Part shown: positions 1-10,690 of the stretch, piece after piece | Numbering within the stretch: the stretch's first letter is position 1 | Layout: each line of letters begins with the position of its first letter | NCBI RefSeq assembly: GCF_003966715.1 | Contig: NZ_AP018907.1 | Coordinates: 732,001-796,000, forward strand | Source: Blastochloris tepida | GTDB taxonomy: Bacteria; Pseudomonadota; Alphaproteobacteria; Rhizobiales; Xanthobacteraceae | Length of the DNA: 64,000 bases | Direction of reading: 5' to 3' | Program-made: the position numbers and the translations under genes | Notes under the pieces: model-generated | Told to the model about the DNA's origin: nothing | Seen by the model: only the letters and a program-made list of their open reading frames with translations | Database searches by the model: none

Positions 1-758
1 AGCACGAGGCGGGTGACGCGGCGGGCGCGGCTGTCGCCGTCGATCTCGACATCGCTGACGACGGCACCGGTGCGGAAGCGCACGCCCCTTGAGCTCAGCC
101 ATGCGCGGATCGGCTCGATCAGCGAGTCGTACTGGTTGTAGCGGGTGCGCAGCACCCCGGCGATGCGGGCGAGGCCGGGAAACATATGGATGAACCGGCG
201 CATGTAGCGGCGCATCTCGGCCAGCGAATGCCAGGGCTGGAACGAGAACATCGTCGACCACATGAGCCAGAAATTGGTGTCGAAGAAGCCGGGGCGGAAC
301 CAGGATTCGATGGTGCGCCCGTCAAGCCGCGCCTCCGGCGTCAAGGTCAGGCGAACCAGGTCGAAGATGTCGCCGGCACCGAGCCGCAGCCGCAGCCGGT
401 CCTCGGCCTTCCGGCCATCGCGGACCAGACGGCATTCCGAGAAGCCGGGAACCTCGGCGTTGAAGGCCAGCATGTCGGCCTTGACGCTGATCGATGGATC
501 ATCGAGGGCGGGGATGGAGTCGAGCAGGTCGAACGTGCAGACATAGTTGGGCTCGAACATGCGCCCGCCGCGCGTGAGATAGCCGTCGGCGGCGTCTCCC
601 GAGCCATCGAGGCTGCCGCCGAGAACCGGGCGCTGTTCGAGGATGCAGATGTGTTCGCCGGGCACGCCGGCATCGCGCACGAGGAACACCGCGGCGGCAA
701 GCGAGGCGATGCCGCCGCCGACCATGAAATGCTCGGCCGCTGTCTGTGACATGTCCAT
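1..758 (-). CDS. ohyA: Oleate hydratase (MCRA family), C-terminus cut by window edge
   Basis: FAD-binding fatty-acid hydratase that adds water to the cis-9 double bond of oleate to give 10-hydroxystearate. About 252 N-terminal residues are present; the frame is open to base 1, so roughly the last 60 percent of a usual 550-650-residue enzyme is missing. Seen: a nucleotide-binding start MVGGGIASLAAAVFLVRD near residue 12, the family stretch LGGSLDGSG, the TRGGRMFEPNYVCTFDLL block, and WSTMFSFQPWHSLAEMRR, all highly diagnostic of the family. Two in-frame ATGs exist (758 and 752); 758 is chosen because a G-rich ribosome site precedes it. No signal peptide is seen, so it is cytoplasmic. Likely role is detoxifying or modifying unsaturated fatty acids. 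Confidence 0.88.
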   Translation of the reverse strand, partial: MDMSQTAAEHFMVGGGIASLAAAVFLVRDAGVPGEHICILEQRPVLGGSLDGSGDAADGYLTRGGRMFEPNYVCTFDLLDSIPALDDPSISVKADMLAFNAEVPGFSECRLVRDGRKAEDRLRLRLGAGDIFDLVRLTLTPEARLDGRTIESWFRPGFFDTNFWLMWSTMFSFQPWHSLAEMRRYMRRFIHMFPGLARIAGVLRTRYNQYDSLIEPIRAWLSSRGVRFRTGAVVSDVEIDGDSRARRVTRLV

Positions 759-885
759 TCCCCCGTCTCGACGCGTCAGGCCGCGTCCGGCGTGGGCGTG
801 GCCTTGGCCGATGGAACCGAACAGAGGATGGGATTATCGCCGCGCGCGCCGGTTCTGTCGCGGCCTTGAATCGGCGCCGTTGCCG

Positions 886-1359
886 TCAGCCGGGCTTGGC
901 CGTGCCGAAATCCTCCGGCATCTGGATTGCCACCACATTGCCGCGGGCGGTGAGCACGCCGGCCGCCAGCACCGCGGTCTCCACCACCACCTTGCGGCCC
1001 TTGACCTCGGTGATGCGGCCGCGCAGCTCGATCGGGCCGTCGATCGGCGTCGGCTTGAGGAAATCGACGTGCAGCGATCCGGTGACGAACCGGAATGGCG
1101 GGAGGGAATCGAGGTCGCGGCCCTCGGCGCGGTACATGGCGGCGGCGGCGCTGCCGGTGCTGTGGCAGTCGATCAGCGAGGCGATCAGCCCGCCATAGAC
1201 GAAGCCGGGTACGGAGGTGTGGTAGGGCTCCGGCGTGAAGCGGGTGACGGTCTCATCGCCCTCCCACACCGTCTTGATCTGGTGGCCATGGTCGTTCAGG
1301 CGGCCGCAGCCATAGCAGTGGGCGACGTTTTCCGGATAGTGGTCCTGGAAGGCATCCAT
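886..1359 (-). CDS. PaaI/HotDog-fold acyl-CoA thioesterase
   Basis: 157-residue single-domain hotdog protein expected to hydrolyse an acyl-CoA thioester in the cytoplasm. The start has a CYGCGRLN motif (possible metal or structural cysteines, seen in a PaaI subgroup). The hotdog core follows: VYGGLIASLIDCHSTGSAAA is the position of the long central helix, where this family normally has its HGG...D catalytic signature, and LHVDFLKPTPIDGPIELRG is the typical following strand. It lies 127 bp downstream of the hydratase-type gene's upstream side in the same direction but has its own spacing, so co-transcription is uncertain. The substrate cannot be told from sequence; closeness to oleate hydratase fits fatty-acid metabolism only loosely. 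Confidence 0.8.
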   Translation of the reverse strand: MDAFQDHYPENVAHCYGCGRLNDHGHQIKTVWEGDETVTRFTPEPYHTSVPGFVYGGLIASLIDCHSTGSAAAAMYRAEGRDLDSLPPFRFVTGSLHVDFLKPTPIDGPIELRGRITEVKGRKVVVETAVLAAGVLTARGNVVAIQMPEDFGTAKPG

Positions 1360-1545
1360 GTGGGGTTCCCGCTCCGATGATTGTCAGACGCGCCGGACGT
1401 CGAGGTCCGGCGGCCGTGGCGAAGGACGGCCGGCGCGATCGTGCCGCGCGATCAATGGCCGAGCCTGGGCTTGAGGGTGCCCTTGGGGCGTGGCTCCGGT
1501 CAAGCGATGGGATCGTCGCGACGGACGAACCCGCAGTCTGTGACA

Positions 1546-1582
1546 CGGTTTCCGGACGATCCTTTCGGGATCCCGGAAACCG
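1546..1582. terminator. Palindromic hairpin downstream of oxyR
   Basis: A 10-bp perfect stem, CGGTTTCCGG paired with CCGGAAACCG, encloses a second short inverted repeat (GATCC/GGATC). It begins three bases after the end of oxyR and could end its transcript, although no T-run follows. The arm CGGTTTCCGG recurs in related form near 12190, 24868 and 47640, so it may belong to a dispersed palindromic repeat family rather than be a dedicated terminator. Confidence 0.5.
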
Positions 1583-1584
1583 CA

Positions 1585-2508
1585 TCATTCGGCCGGGGGC
1601 ACTAAGTGAGGAAGGGCGCATTGACGCGCGGTCTCGCGCACGGCCTCGGCGAAGTGCGCAAGCTGGTCGGCGAGGGGCGTCGTCCGGCGCCAGACCATGC
1701 CGAGCGTGCGGGTGGGGCGCGGGTCTCTGAGCCGCGCCACCGCGACCGCCGCCGAGCGGGTTTCGATGGCGACGGCCATTTCCGGAATCAAGGTGACGCC
1801 GATGCCGGCGCCCACCATCTGCACCAGGGTCGACAGCGAGCTGCCTTCCATCAGGTTGCGCGTCGCCGAGGACGGCATCTTGCAGAAGGACAGCGCCTGA
1901 TCGCGGAAGCAATGCCCTTCCTCCAGCAGCAGAAGGCGCATCTCGCGCAGCGTCTCCGCGCAGGGCACCGGCTTCGACGCATCCGCCTTCGGCCGGACCA
2001 GCACGAACTCCTCCTCGAACAGCGGGTGCTCGTGCAACGCCGGCTCCGACAGCGGCAGCGCGACAACGGCGGCATCCAGGCGCCCGTCGAGCAGGCCTTC
2101 GACCAGCTTGTGCGTCACCGCCTCGCGCGGCCGGAGGTCGAGCCCGGGGAACCGCTCGGTCATGGCATGGATGATGGCGGGCAGCAGATAGGGGGCGACG
2201 GTCGGGATGACGCCGATGCGCAGCGGTCCGCTCAGCGGGCGCAGCGAGGCGCGGGCGAGGTCGCCCAGCTCATCCACCGAGCGCAGGATGGCGCGTGCGC
2301 GCTCGGCGAAGGCTTCCCCCAGGCTGGTCAGCCGAATCTGCCGCGCGCCCCGCTCGATCAGCGGCGTGCCGAGCAGGTCCTCCAGCTCCTTCATCTGCAG
2401 CGACAGGGCGGGCTGCGAGATGGCGCAGGCCTCGGCCGCGCGCCCGAAATGGCCGTGGCGGGCGAGCGCCTCGAAGTAGCGCAGGTGCCTTAGGGAAAGT
2501 CCGTTCAT
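1585..2508 (-). CDS. oxyR: Hydrogen peroxide sensor, LysR-family regulator OxyR
   Basis: 307-residue LysR-type transcription factor that senses peroxide by forming an intramolecular disulfide and then activates antioxidant genes. The N-terminal winged helix-turn-helix (residues 1-60) contains FGRAAEACAISQPALSLQMKELE. The effector domain carries the OxyR signature LLLLEEGHCFRDQALSFCK with Cys200 and Cys209, which match the redox pair Cys199/Cys208 of the Escherichia coli protein; these separate OxyR from other LysR regulators. It is divergent from katG with 171 bp between the two starts, the classical arrangement for peroxide-inducible catalase control. The length is normal. The start codon is the ATG at 2508, giving MNGLSLRHLRYFEAL. 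Confidence 0.94.
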   Translation of the reverse strand: MNGLSLRHLRYFEALARHGHFGRAAEACAISQPALSLQMKELEDLLGTPLIERGARQIRLTSLGEAFAERARAILRSVDELGDLARASLRPLSGPLRIGVIPTVAPYLLPAIIHAMTERFPGLDLRPREAVTHKLVEGLLDGRLDAAVVALPLSEPALHEHPLFEEEFVLVRPKADASKPVPCAETLREMRLLLLEEGHCFRDQALSFCKMPSSATRNLMEGSSLSTLVQMVGAGIGVTLIPEMAVAIETRSAAVAVARLRDPRPTRTLGMVWRRTTPLADQLAHFAEAVRETARQCALPHLVPPAE

Positions 2509-4851
<2,343 letters not shown>

Positions 4852-4862
4852 CCCGAACAAAC

Positions 4863-4901
4863 GCCCCCGCGCAGCCGGCTGGTTGCGCGGGGGCTTCGTT
4901 T
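4863..4901 (+). terminator. Rho-independent terminator of katG
   Basis: A perfect 11-bp stem, GCCCCCGCGCA paired with TGCGCGGGGGC (4863-4873 with 4884-4894), has a 10-base loop and is followed by TTCGTTT. It starts 12 bases after the katG stop codon. Confidence 0.85.
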
Positions 4902-5001
4902 GCGAGGACGTGCGTCCCGCTCGGGCGGCAGGCACCTCCGGTCACTCTTGAAGATCGAGCCTCAGATACCCCACCCGTATTTGCCGGTCTCGCGCTTCGC
5001 C

Positions 5002-5048
5002 TTGACCGTACAGGTCGGCTCGACTAGGTTATGGACCGATCAGTCCAT
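5002..5048 (+). promoter_or_regulatory. nemA promoter with TetR-type palindromic operator
   Basis: TTGACC (5002-5007) and TAGGTT (5025-5030) are spaced by exactly 17 bp and look like -35 and -10 boxes. Directly downstream, 5031-5048 reads ATGGACCGATCAGTCCAT, an 18-bp palindrome matching its reverse complement at 16 positions. The operator sits at the transcription start, where a repressor would block RNA polymerase. The likely repressor is the TetR protein encoded at 6157-6759. The site also creates a false ATG at 5031 in frame with the gene. Confidence 0.75.
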
Positions 5049-5066
5049 TACATTGAAGGTTCCAGC

Positions 5067-6137
5067 ATGCCTGCGCTCGACCGCCTTCTGTCGCCCGTCA
5101 AATTGGGGGCGCTCAGCCTGCCGAACCGCGTGGTGATGGCGCCGCTCACCCGCAGCCGCGCCATCGAGGGCGACGTGCCGTCGCCGCTGGCGGTCGAGTA
5201 TTATTGCCAGCGCGCGGAGGCCGGCCTGATCATCAGCGAGGCGTCGCAGGTCTCGGCCCAGGCCAAGGGCTATCCGCGCACGCCGGGCATCTTCACCGAG
5301 GCGCAGATCGCCGGCTGGCGCGCCATCACCGACGCGGTCCATGCCCGCGGAGGCCGCATCTTTCTGCAGCTCTGGCACACCGGGCGGCTGTCGCACCCGT
5401 CAACCCAGCCCGATGGCGGCCAGCCGGTGGCGCCCTCCGCCATCCGGGCCGAGGGCCAGACCTTCACCGCCACCGGGCTTCAGCCGTTCGTGACGCCGCG
5501 TGCCCTTGCGACCGCGGAGATCCCCGGCGTCGTCGCCGATTTCGCGGCGGGGGCCGCCAACGCCAAGCGGGCCGGCTTCGACGGCGTCGAGATCCACGCC
5601 GCCAACGGCTATCTGATCGACCAATTCCTGCGCGACGGCACCAACCAGCGCGACGACCAGTATGGCGGCTCCGTTGAGAACCGCGCCCGCTTCCTCAAGG
5701 AGGTGGTGGAGGCGGTGATCGGCGTGTGGGGCGCGGACCGGGTGGGCGTGCGGCTGTCGCCGATGTTCGACAATTACGGCATGCGCGACTCCGACCCGGC
5801 GGCGACGTTCGGTCATGCCGCCGAGATGCTCGGCCGCTTTGGGCTCGCCTATCTGCACGGCATGCAGGGCGGGCCGGCGGGGTTCGATTTCGGCGCGTTC
5901 CGGCGCCGGTTCGCCGGCAGCTACATCGCCAATAGCGGCTACGACGCCGCCAAGGCCGAAGCGGCGATCGCGGCGGGCGATGCCGACCTCGTGGCGTTCG
6001 GCGTGCTGTTCATCGCCAACCCCGACCTTGTCGAGCGCTTCCGGCGCGGCGCATCGCTGAACGCGCCCGATCCGTCGACGTTCTTCCAGGGCGAGGCGCG
6101 CGGCTACACCGACTATCCGACGCTCGCCGCAGGGTAG
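5067..6137 (+). CDS. nemA: Old yellow enzyme family alkene reductase (NemA-like)
   Basis: 356-residue FMN-dependent TIM-barrel flavoenzyme that reduces activated double bonds (N-ethylmaleimide, enones) with NAD(P)H. Seen: LFSP-like start DRLLSPVKLGALSLPNRVVMAPLTRSRA, the LQLWHTGRLSHPS active-site segment, GVEIHAANGYLIDQFLRDGTN, QRDDQYGGSVENRARF, and the C-terminal phosphate-binding GDADLVAFGVLFIANPDLVERFR. The start at 5067 is preferred over the in-frame ATG at 5031, because the latter lies inside the operator palindrome. It is followed after 19 bp by the TetR gene in the same direction, so the two form an autoregulated electrophile-response operon. Confidence 0.92.
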   Translation: MPALDRLLSPVKLGALSLPNRVVMAPLTRSRAIEGDVPSPLAVEYYCQRAEAGLIISEASQVSAQAKGYPRTPGIFTEAQIAGWRAITDAVHARGGRIFLQLWHTGRLSHPSTQPDGGQPVAPSAIRAEGQTFTATGLQPFVTPRALATAEIPGVVADFAAGAANAKRAGFDGVEIHAANGYLIDQFLRDGTNQRDDQYGGSVENRARFLKEVVEAVIGVWGADRVGVRLSPMFDNYGMRDSDPAATFGHAAEMLGRFGLAYLHGMQGGPAGFDFGAFRRRFAGSYIANSGYDAAKAEAAIAAGDADLVAFGVLFIANPDLVERFRRGASLNAPDPSTFFQGEARGYTDYPTLAAG

Positions 6138-6156
6138 GTGGTGGAACGCGCACGCC

Positions 6157-6759
6157 ATGGTCAGGCCGCAGGAATTCAACACCGCCGAGGTGCTCGACAA
6201 GGCGCTGGGCCTGTTCCTGCGCAAGGGGTTCGAGGCAACCTCGATGTCCGACCTCCTGGCCGCGACCGGGCTGAGCCGGAGCAGCCTCTACGCCGCCTTC
6301 GGCGGCAAGCGCGACCTGTTCCTCGCGGCGTTCGACGCCTACCGCGCCGAGCGCACCGCGGCGCTCAACCGCAGCCTTGACAGCAGGCCGGCGCGCGCGG
6401 CGATCGAGGCGTTCTTCCGCTCGATCATCGACACGGCCCACGGGCGGGAGCCGTCCTGCGGCTGCATGAGCACCAACCAAGCGGTCGAACTCGCGCCGCA
6501 CGACGCGGGGATTCGCGAGCGCATCGCCGCCGATTTTCAGGCGATCGAGGACGCCTTCTGCCGCACCATCGCGCGGGGGCAGGCGGAAGGGTCGATCGCG
6601 CCGGCGAGGGATGCCCGCGCCATCGCCCGGCTGCTGGTCGTGGCGTTCCCCGGCTTCCAGGTGATGGTGCGGGCCGGCGCCGACCCGGTCCGCCTCGACG
6701 CCGCGCTGAAGGAACTGCTTACGCTGCTGGGCGAGGTTCCGTTCCGTCCGGCGGTCTAG
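6157..6759 (+). CDS. TetR-family repressor, NemR-like
   Basis: 200-residue TetR regulator expected to repress the upstream reductase and itself. The N-terminal helix-turn-helix is in ATSMSDLLAATGLSRSSLYAAFGGKRDLFLAAF (about residues 28-60). The ligand domain contains PSCGCMSTNQAVEL near residue 105; cysteines at this position are used for electrophile or bleach sensing in NemR-type proteins, so a thiol-based switch is plausible (inference). Most TetR proteins of this group are about 190-200 residues, so the length is normal. It shares a transcript with nemA and would bind the 18-bp palindrome at 5031-5048. Confidence 0.82.
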   Translation: MVRPQEFNTAEVLDKALGLFLRKGFEATSMSDLLAATGLSRSSLYAAFGGKRDLFLAAFDAYRAERTAALNRSLDSRPARAAIEAFFRSIIDTAHGREPSCGCMSTNQAVELAPHDAGIRERIAADFQAIEDAFCRTIARGQAEGSIAPARDARAIARLLVVAFPGFQVMVRAGADPVRLDAALKELLTLLGEVPFRPAV

Positions 6760-6763
6760 ACCC

Positions 6764-6812
6764 TTCTCTTTCGCGAGACCGAGTCCCACTTCTACGGAGA
6801 ATGCACTAGAAT
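6764..6812. repeat. Degenerate half-copy of the 102-nt palindromic repeat
   Basis: The sequence begins four bases after the TetR stop codon and matches the second half of the element described at 29063-29164 (GAGTCCCACTT...CGGAGAATGC), with several mismatches. It seems to be an old copy lacking the companion hairpin. Confidence 0.6.
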
Positions 6813-6909
6813 CACGCTATTGGTGCGCCGGCTTCGCGGCGTGCCGGGGGCTGTCCGTCGTCACCACGCGGCGGAAACGGTTACGCTGGCGAGCGATGGA
6901 GACGATGCA

Positions 6910-8082
6910 ATGGCGGACGCGATCTCGCACACTCCGATGCAGTATCTCGACCGAGCGGTCGGCGCGTTGCGCGATGTCGGGCTGGCGCCCGACAAGACCG
7001 AGCCGGCGCCGATCAATGCGCTGCTGGAGAAGATCTCCGACCTCGACCCCGACAGGATCCAGGTGATCGCCCGCACGCTCGGTCAGGCCTCGCTGTTCAA
7101 CGAGGTCGTCCGCGAGCAGATCGCCGGCATGGAGATCGGCCAGCGCTATGAGCAGATCACCGCCGGCTTCAATTCGATCCGTGATGACGCCAAGCGCATG
7201 GTCGATCAGATCGCCGACAGCAAGCTCGACATTCTGGAGCGGGCCACCAATGTGTGGATGAAGATCGCCCGCGGCGACATCGCCGACCGCTTCGACCAGA
7301 TCAAGGCGATCTATCTCGACGTCACCAAGGCCACCAAGGGCCAGATCGATCGCGAGCACGTCATTCTCGAAGCGTATCGCGACTTCCGCGGCGCGCTGAA
7401 GCAGTCCGAGGTGCTGGCCTTCGAGGTGCTGGCGACGGCGACCAAGGCACTGGAGCGCGAGCGCAGCCTGCTCGCCGAGGCATCGGCCAAGGTGGCGGAA
7501 TTCGCCGGCACCGAACCGGCCGAGCGGGCCAAGCTCGAGCTTGCGCGCGACGAGCAGATCCGCCGCGTGCAGGACGAGGAGAAGCGCTACCAGATCGCCA
7601 AGGATCTGTCCGACAATCTGACCATCTCCTACAACACCTCCGAAGTGGTGATGGCGCGGCTGCAGCAGACCACCAACGCCAAGGAGCGGATCTATGCGCA
7701 GTCGATCTCCTTCTTCTCGACCAACGACACGGTGCTGACCGCGCTCAAGGCGTCGTTCACCGGCATGTTCGGCCTGCACGAATCGACCGCGACGCTCGAT
7801 GCCATGAAGGAAGGCATTTCGAAATCGCTGGAGACGCTGTCGGAGGTCGGCTCCAAGGTGCAGGAGGCGGCGATCCGCTCCGGCTACGGGCCGACCGTGC
7901 GGGCCGATGCGGTGAAGAAGCTGGTCGACTCGGTGGTCTCCTACCAGGAACACGCGCAGACCATCATCGACGAGATGCGGCAGATGGCGACGAAGAATTC
8001 CGCCGAGATCCGCGATGCGGTGGAGGACGGCAAGCGCCGCGTGGCGAAGCTGGTCGCTGACGGAAAGGCGTTGGCGCTCTGA
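6910..8082 (+). CDS. TelA/YaaN-like toxic-anion resistance type protein
   Basis: 390-residue, very helical, soluble protein without signal peptide or membrane segment. Long heptad-like stretches run through most of it (for example residues 80-330). The general layout and the stretch VVMARLQQTTNAKERIYAQSISFFSTNDTVLTALKASF resemble the TelA family, which is associated with tellurite and other stress resistance; I make this call from overall resemblance, not from a catalytic motif. The ATG at 6910 is chosen; an upstream GTG extension is possible but reads as low-quality sequence. Its stop overlaps the next gene's start (TGATG), so it is the first gene of a four-gene operon with DUF6384-like, coiled-coil and DUF533 proteins. 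Confidence 0.6.
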   Translation: MADAISHTPMQYLDRAVGALRDVGLAPDKTEPAPINALLEKISDLDPDRIQVIARTLGQASLFNEVVREQIAGMEIGQRYEQITAGFNSIRDDAKRMVDQIADSKLDILERATNVWMKIARGDIADRFDQIKAIYLDVTKATKGQIDREHVILEAYRDFRGALKQSEVLAFEVLATATKALERERSLLAEASAKVAEFAGTEPAERAKLELARDEQIRRVQDEEKRYQIAKDLSDNLTISYNTSEVVMARLQQTTNAKERIYAQSISFFSTNDTVLTALKASFTGMFGLHESTATLDAMKEGISKSLETLSEVGSKVQEAAIRSGYGPTVRADAVKKLVDSVVSYQEHAQTIIDEMRQMATKNSAEIRDAVEDGKRRVAKLVADGKALAL

Positions 8083-9047
8083 TGTCGACGGCGCCAGATA
8101 CTCCGGCGCCGCCGGCGGAGGCGGTGCGCAGGCCGGCCGGCTCGCTCGACGAGCTGATGCTGGCGATGGATGTCGTCGACACGCTTCGCCATCGCACGGT
8201 GATGGTGGAGCGCGAGCTTGCCGAGGACACGCGCGAGGAGGAGCTGATCGCGCGGCTGCGCGCGCTCTACAAGGGGCAGGGGATCGACGTTCCGGACAGC
8301 ATCCTCGCCCAGGGCGTCAAGGCGCTGAAGGAGAGCCGCTTCGTCTACACGCCGTCGCCGCCGGGCCTGCAGCGGCTGCTGGCGCTGGCCTGGGTCCGCC
8401 GCGACCACTACGGCAAGCGGCTTGGCGTGGTCGCCGCCGCCGGCCTGATCGCGTGGCTGGCCTATGATGTCGGCGTGGTGCGGCCGCAGCGGCAGGCGGC
8501 CGAGGCGCTTCGCGTCGAGCTTGCCGAGACGCTGCCGCGTCGGCTCGCCGCGACGCGCGACGCCGTCTATGCCGAGGCGATCGATGCGGCCGCCCGCCAG
8601 CGGGCCGATGCGCTGTTCACCCGCGGCCGCGCCGCCCTCGACCGGGGCGATGCCGCCGAGGCGCGCACGGCTGCCGCCGATCTCGACAGGCTGGTGGTGC
8701 AGCTGCGCCAGGAATATGAGCTGCGCATCGCCGGCCGGCCGGAAGACCGGACGGGGATCTATCGCGAGCATCCGAGCTACAAGGGGCACGCCTTCTATCT
8801 CGTCGTCGATGCGGTCGATCCCCAGGGGAATCCTGTGAAGCTGCCGATCCGCAACGACGAGACCAACAAGGTCGAGACGGTCAGCCGCTTCGCCGTGCGC
8901 GTCTCGCAGGCAACTTATGAGGCGGTGCGCGACGACAAGGTGCGCAACGGCATCGTGCAGAATGTGCGGCTTGGCGAGAAGCGGCGCGGCACCCTCGAGA
9001 CCGTGTACAGGGTGCCGGTGCTCGAAGGCCGCATCACGAGCTGGTGA
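8082..9047 (+). CDS. DUF6384-like single-pass membrane protein
   Basis: 321 residues. The N-terminal block SLDELMLAMDVVDTLRHRTVMVERELAED followed by LYKGQGIDVPDSILAQGVKAL resembles the DUF6384 family (from memory). One hydrophobic segment at about residues 110-128 (LGVVAAAGLIAWLAYDVGVV) anchors the protein, with an acidic cytoplasmic N-terminal part and a larger C-terminal part that ends in a beta-rich region with a polar, conserved-looking KLPIRNDETNKVETVSRFAVRVS. No catalytic motif is recognised. The start ATG overlaps the previous stop and the stop overlaps the next start (GTGA), showing strict translational coupling. Function unknown; the operon context suggests envelope or toxic-anion stress. 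Confidence 0.65.
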   Translation: MSTAPDTPAPPAEAVRRPAGSLDELMLAMDVVDTLRHRTVMVERELAEDTREEELIARLRALYKGQGIDVPDSILAQGVKALKESRFVYTPSPPGLQRLLALAWVRRDHYGKRLGVVAAAGLIAWLAYDVGVVRPQRQAAEALRVELAETLPRRLAATRDAVYAEAIDAAARQRADALFTRGRAALDRGDAAEARTAAADLDRLVVQLRQEYELRIAGRPEDRTGIYREHPSYKGHAFYLVVDAVDPQGNPVKLPIRNDETNKVETVSRFAVRVSQATYEAVRDDKVRNGIVQNVRLGEKRRGTLETVYRVPVLEGRITSW

Positions 9048-10483
9048 GGACGTCGATGATCTCGGGCCGCGACACGATGATGACGGTCGAGCAGGCGATC
9101 AGCCGGGCGCGCACCGACGAGGGGCAGTACGATCTGGCGCTGCGCTCGGCGATGGAGCAGGCGGCGATCCTGCGGCGGACCGAGGCCGAGGGGTTCCGCG
9201 CGCTCGCCCGCATCCGGCTCGATGCCGCGGTCCGCGAGACCGTGATCGGCTCGCTCGATGCCAGCGAGCGGGCGGCGCTCGCCATGATCGACGAGTACCG
9301 GCAGCGTCTTGCGGCGCTGGCCGGGCAGCGCGACGAGGCGCAGCGCGCACTGGAGCAGGCCGAGACCGAGAAGCACCGCGTCGATCAGGTGCTGGCGGAA
9401 GCGCTCGATCGGCTGGAGGATCTGCAGCACGCGACGGCCGAGCGCATGCGATCCGATCCGGTGTGGCAGCGGGCAAACGCCCGGCTCGATGCGGCGCGCG
9501 AGATCGCCGGCAAGGCCGAGGAGAAGGCCGCGCAGGCGGAGGCCGATCTCTCCGCCAAGCGCAAGCCCTACGAGGACGATCCGCTGTTCATGTATCTGTG
9601 GCAGCGGCGGCACGGCCAGTCCGAGGACGCGAGCGGATCGCTGGTGCGGACGATCGACCGCTGGGTGGCCGATCTGGTCGGCTATCGCGATGCGCGGGCG
9701 AATTTCGCGATGCTGCAGGAGATTCCGCTGCGCCTGCGCGAGCACGCCGATGGCAAGCGGCAGGAGTTCGAGGCGGCCGAGCAGGAGGTCGGGAAGATCG
9801 AGCGCGCCGCGCTGGTGGCCGCGGGTGTCGAGCCGCTGGAAGCTGCCGTGGCGGCGGCGCAGGCGGACGTGGACCAGGCCGAAGTCGAGGTGACGGCGGT
9901 GACGGAGCGTCTCGCCGCGCTTGACGCCGAACGGCAGGCCGAAGGCGGGGGTGGGGATGCCGCCGTGTTCGACAAGGCCACCGACATGCTGGCGCGCGCG
10001 CTGGCGACCCAGGATCTGCAGGACCTTCTCGCCACCGCCAAACGAACGCCGCAGCCGGCCGACGATCAGGCCGTGGGCATGATCGTCGAGACGCGCCGCC
10101 GGCTGGAGGCGGTGGAGACCGACATCGGCCGCCTGCGCGACACGATCCGCGACATGGCGGAGCGCCGTGCCGAGTTGGAGAGCGCCCGCGACCGGGCCCG
10201 CCGGTCCGGCTATGGCGATCCGCGCGGCACCTTCGACGGCGGGGCCGATCTGCTGGGCGAGGTCATCGGCGGCATTCTCACCGGTGCCATTCGCGGCGCC
10301 GAGCTCGACCGCGTGCTGCGCGGCGGGTTCCGGTTCCCGCGGCCGCAGTCCGATCCGGACTTCGGCCGGCGCGGCCGCTCGCCCTGGCCGGGTCCGCGCG
10401 GCGGGTCGGGCCGCCGCGCGGATGCGGGCTTTCCGCCGTCCGGCGGCGGCGGCGGGGGCTGGCGCACCGGCGGCGGCTTCTGA
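9044..10483 (+). CDS. Coiled-coil protein with glycine-rich C-terminal tail, unknown function
   Basis: 479 residues starting at a GTG that overlaps the previous stop; an ATG at 9056 is the alternative. Residues about 1-380 are almost entirely alpha-helical with long Ala/Glu/Arg/Gln coiled coils, and contain KPYEDDPLFMYLWQRR near residue 180, which looks like a conserved core rather than simple coil. Residues about 395-479 change to low-complexity Gly/Arg/Pro with runs such as GGGGGGWRTGGGF. The tail contains a short hydrophobic GGADLLGEVIGGILTGAIRG first. No family is recognised with certainty. The tail resembles surface-exposed or secretion-type glycine-rich tails, but that is only a composition argument. 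Confidence 0.65.
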   Translation: MRTSMISGRDTMMTVEQAISRARTDEGQYDLALRSAMEQAAILRRTEAEGFRALARIRLDAAVRETVIGSLDASERAALAMIDEYRQRLAALAGQRDEAQRALEQAETEKHRVDQVLAEALDRLEDLQHATAERMRSDPVWQRANARLDAAREIAGKAEEKAAQAEADLSAKRKPYEDDPLFMYLWQRRHGQSEDASGSLVRTIDRWVADLVGYRDARANFAMLQEIPLRLREHADGKRQEFEAAEQEVGKIERAALVAAGVEPLEAAVAAAQADVDQAEVEVTAVTERLAALDAERQAEGGGGDAAVFDKATDMLARALATQDLQDLLATAKRTPQPADDQAVGMIVETRRRLEAVETDIGRLRDTIRDMAERRAELESARDRARRSGYGDPRGTFDGGADLLGEVIGGILTGAIRGAELDRVLRGGFRFPRPQSDPDFGRRGRSPWPGPRGGSGRRADAGFPPSGGGGGGWRTGGGF

Positions 10484-10690
10484 TCGCGCGGACGAGTCCC
10501 GGCACGCCCACCGCCGGTGGATCGGCGCAGATTGACGGCATCGATGGTTCTGCGGTGCGCGAGGCCGGAAACCGGATCGCGTCTGTGGTGTTGTCCCACG
10601 CGCGGCGAAGCGGCATTCCGTGCGCAGCAGGTGCGCTGAGGGCACGTTCGCGGCGGGGCCGTATCAGCTTTCCCAAGGGAGATTGCGATC

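Noticed and set aside
5031..5066. Translation start of the reductase at 5031
   Set aside because: That ATG lies within the operator palindrome and at the expected transcription start; the ATG at 5067 fits family N-termini.
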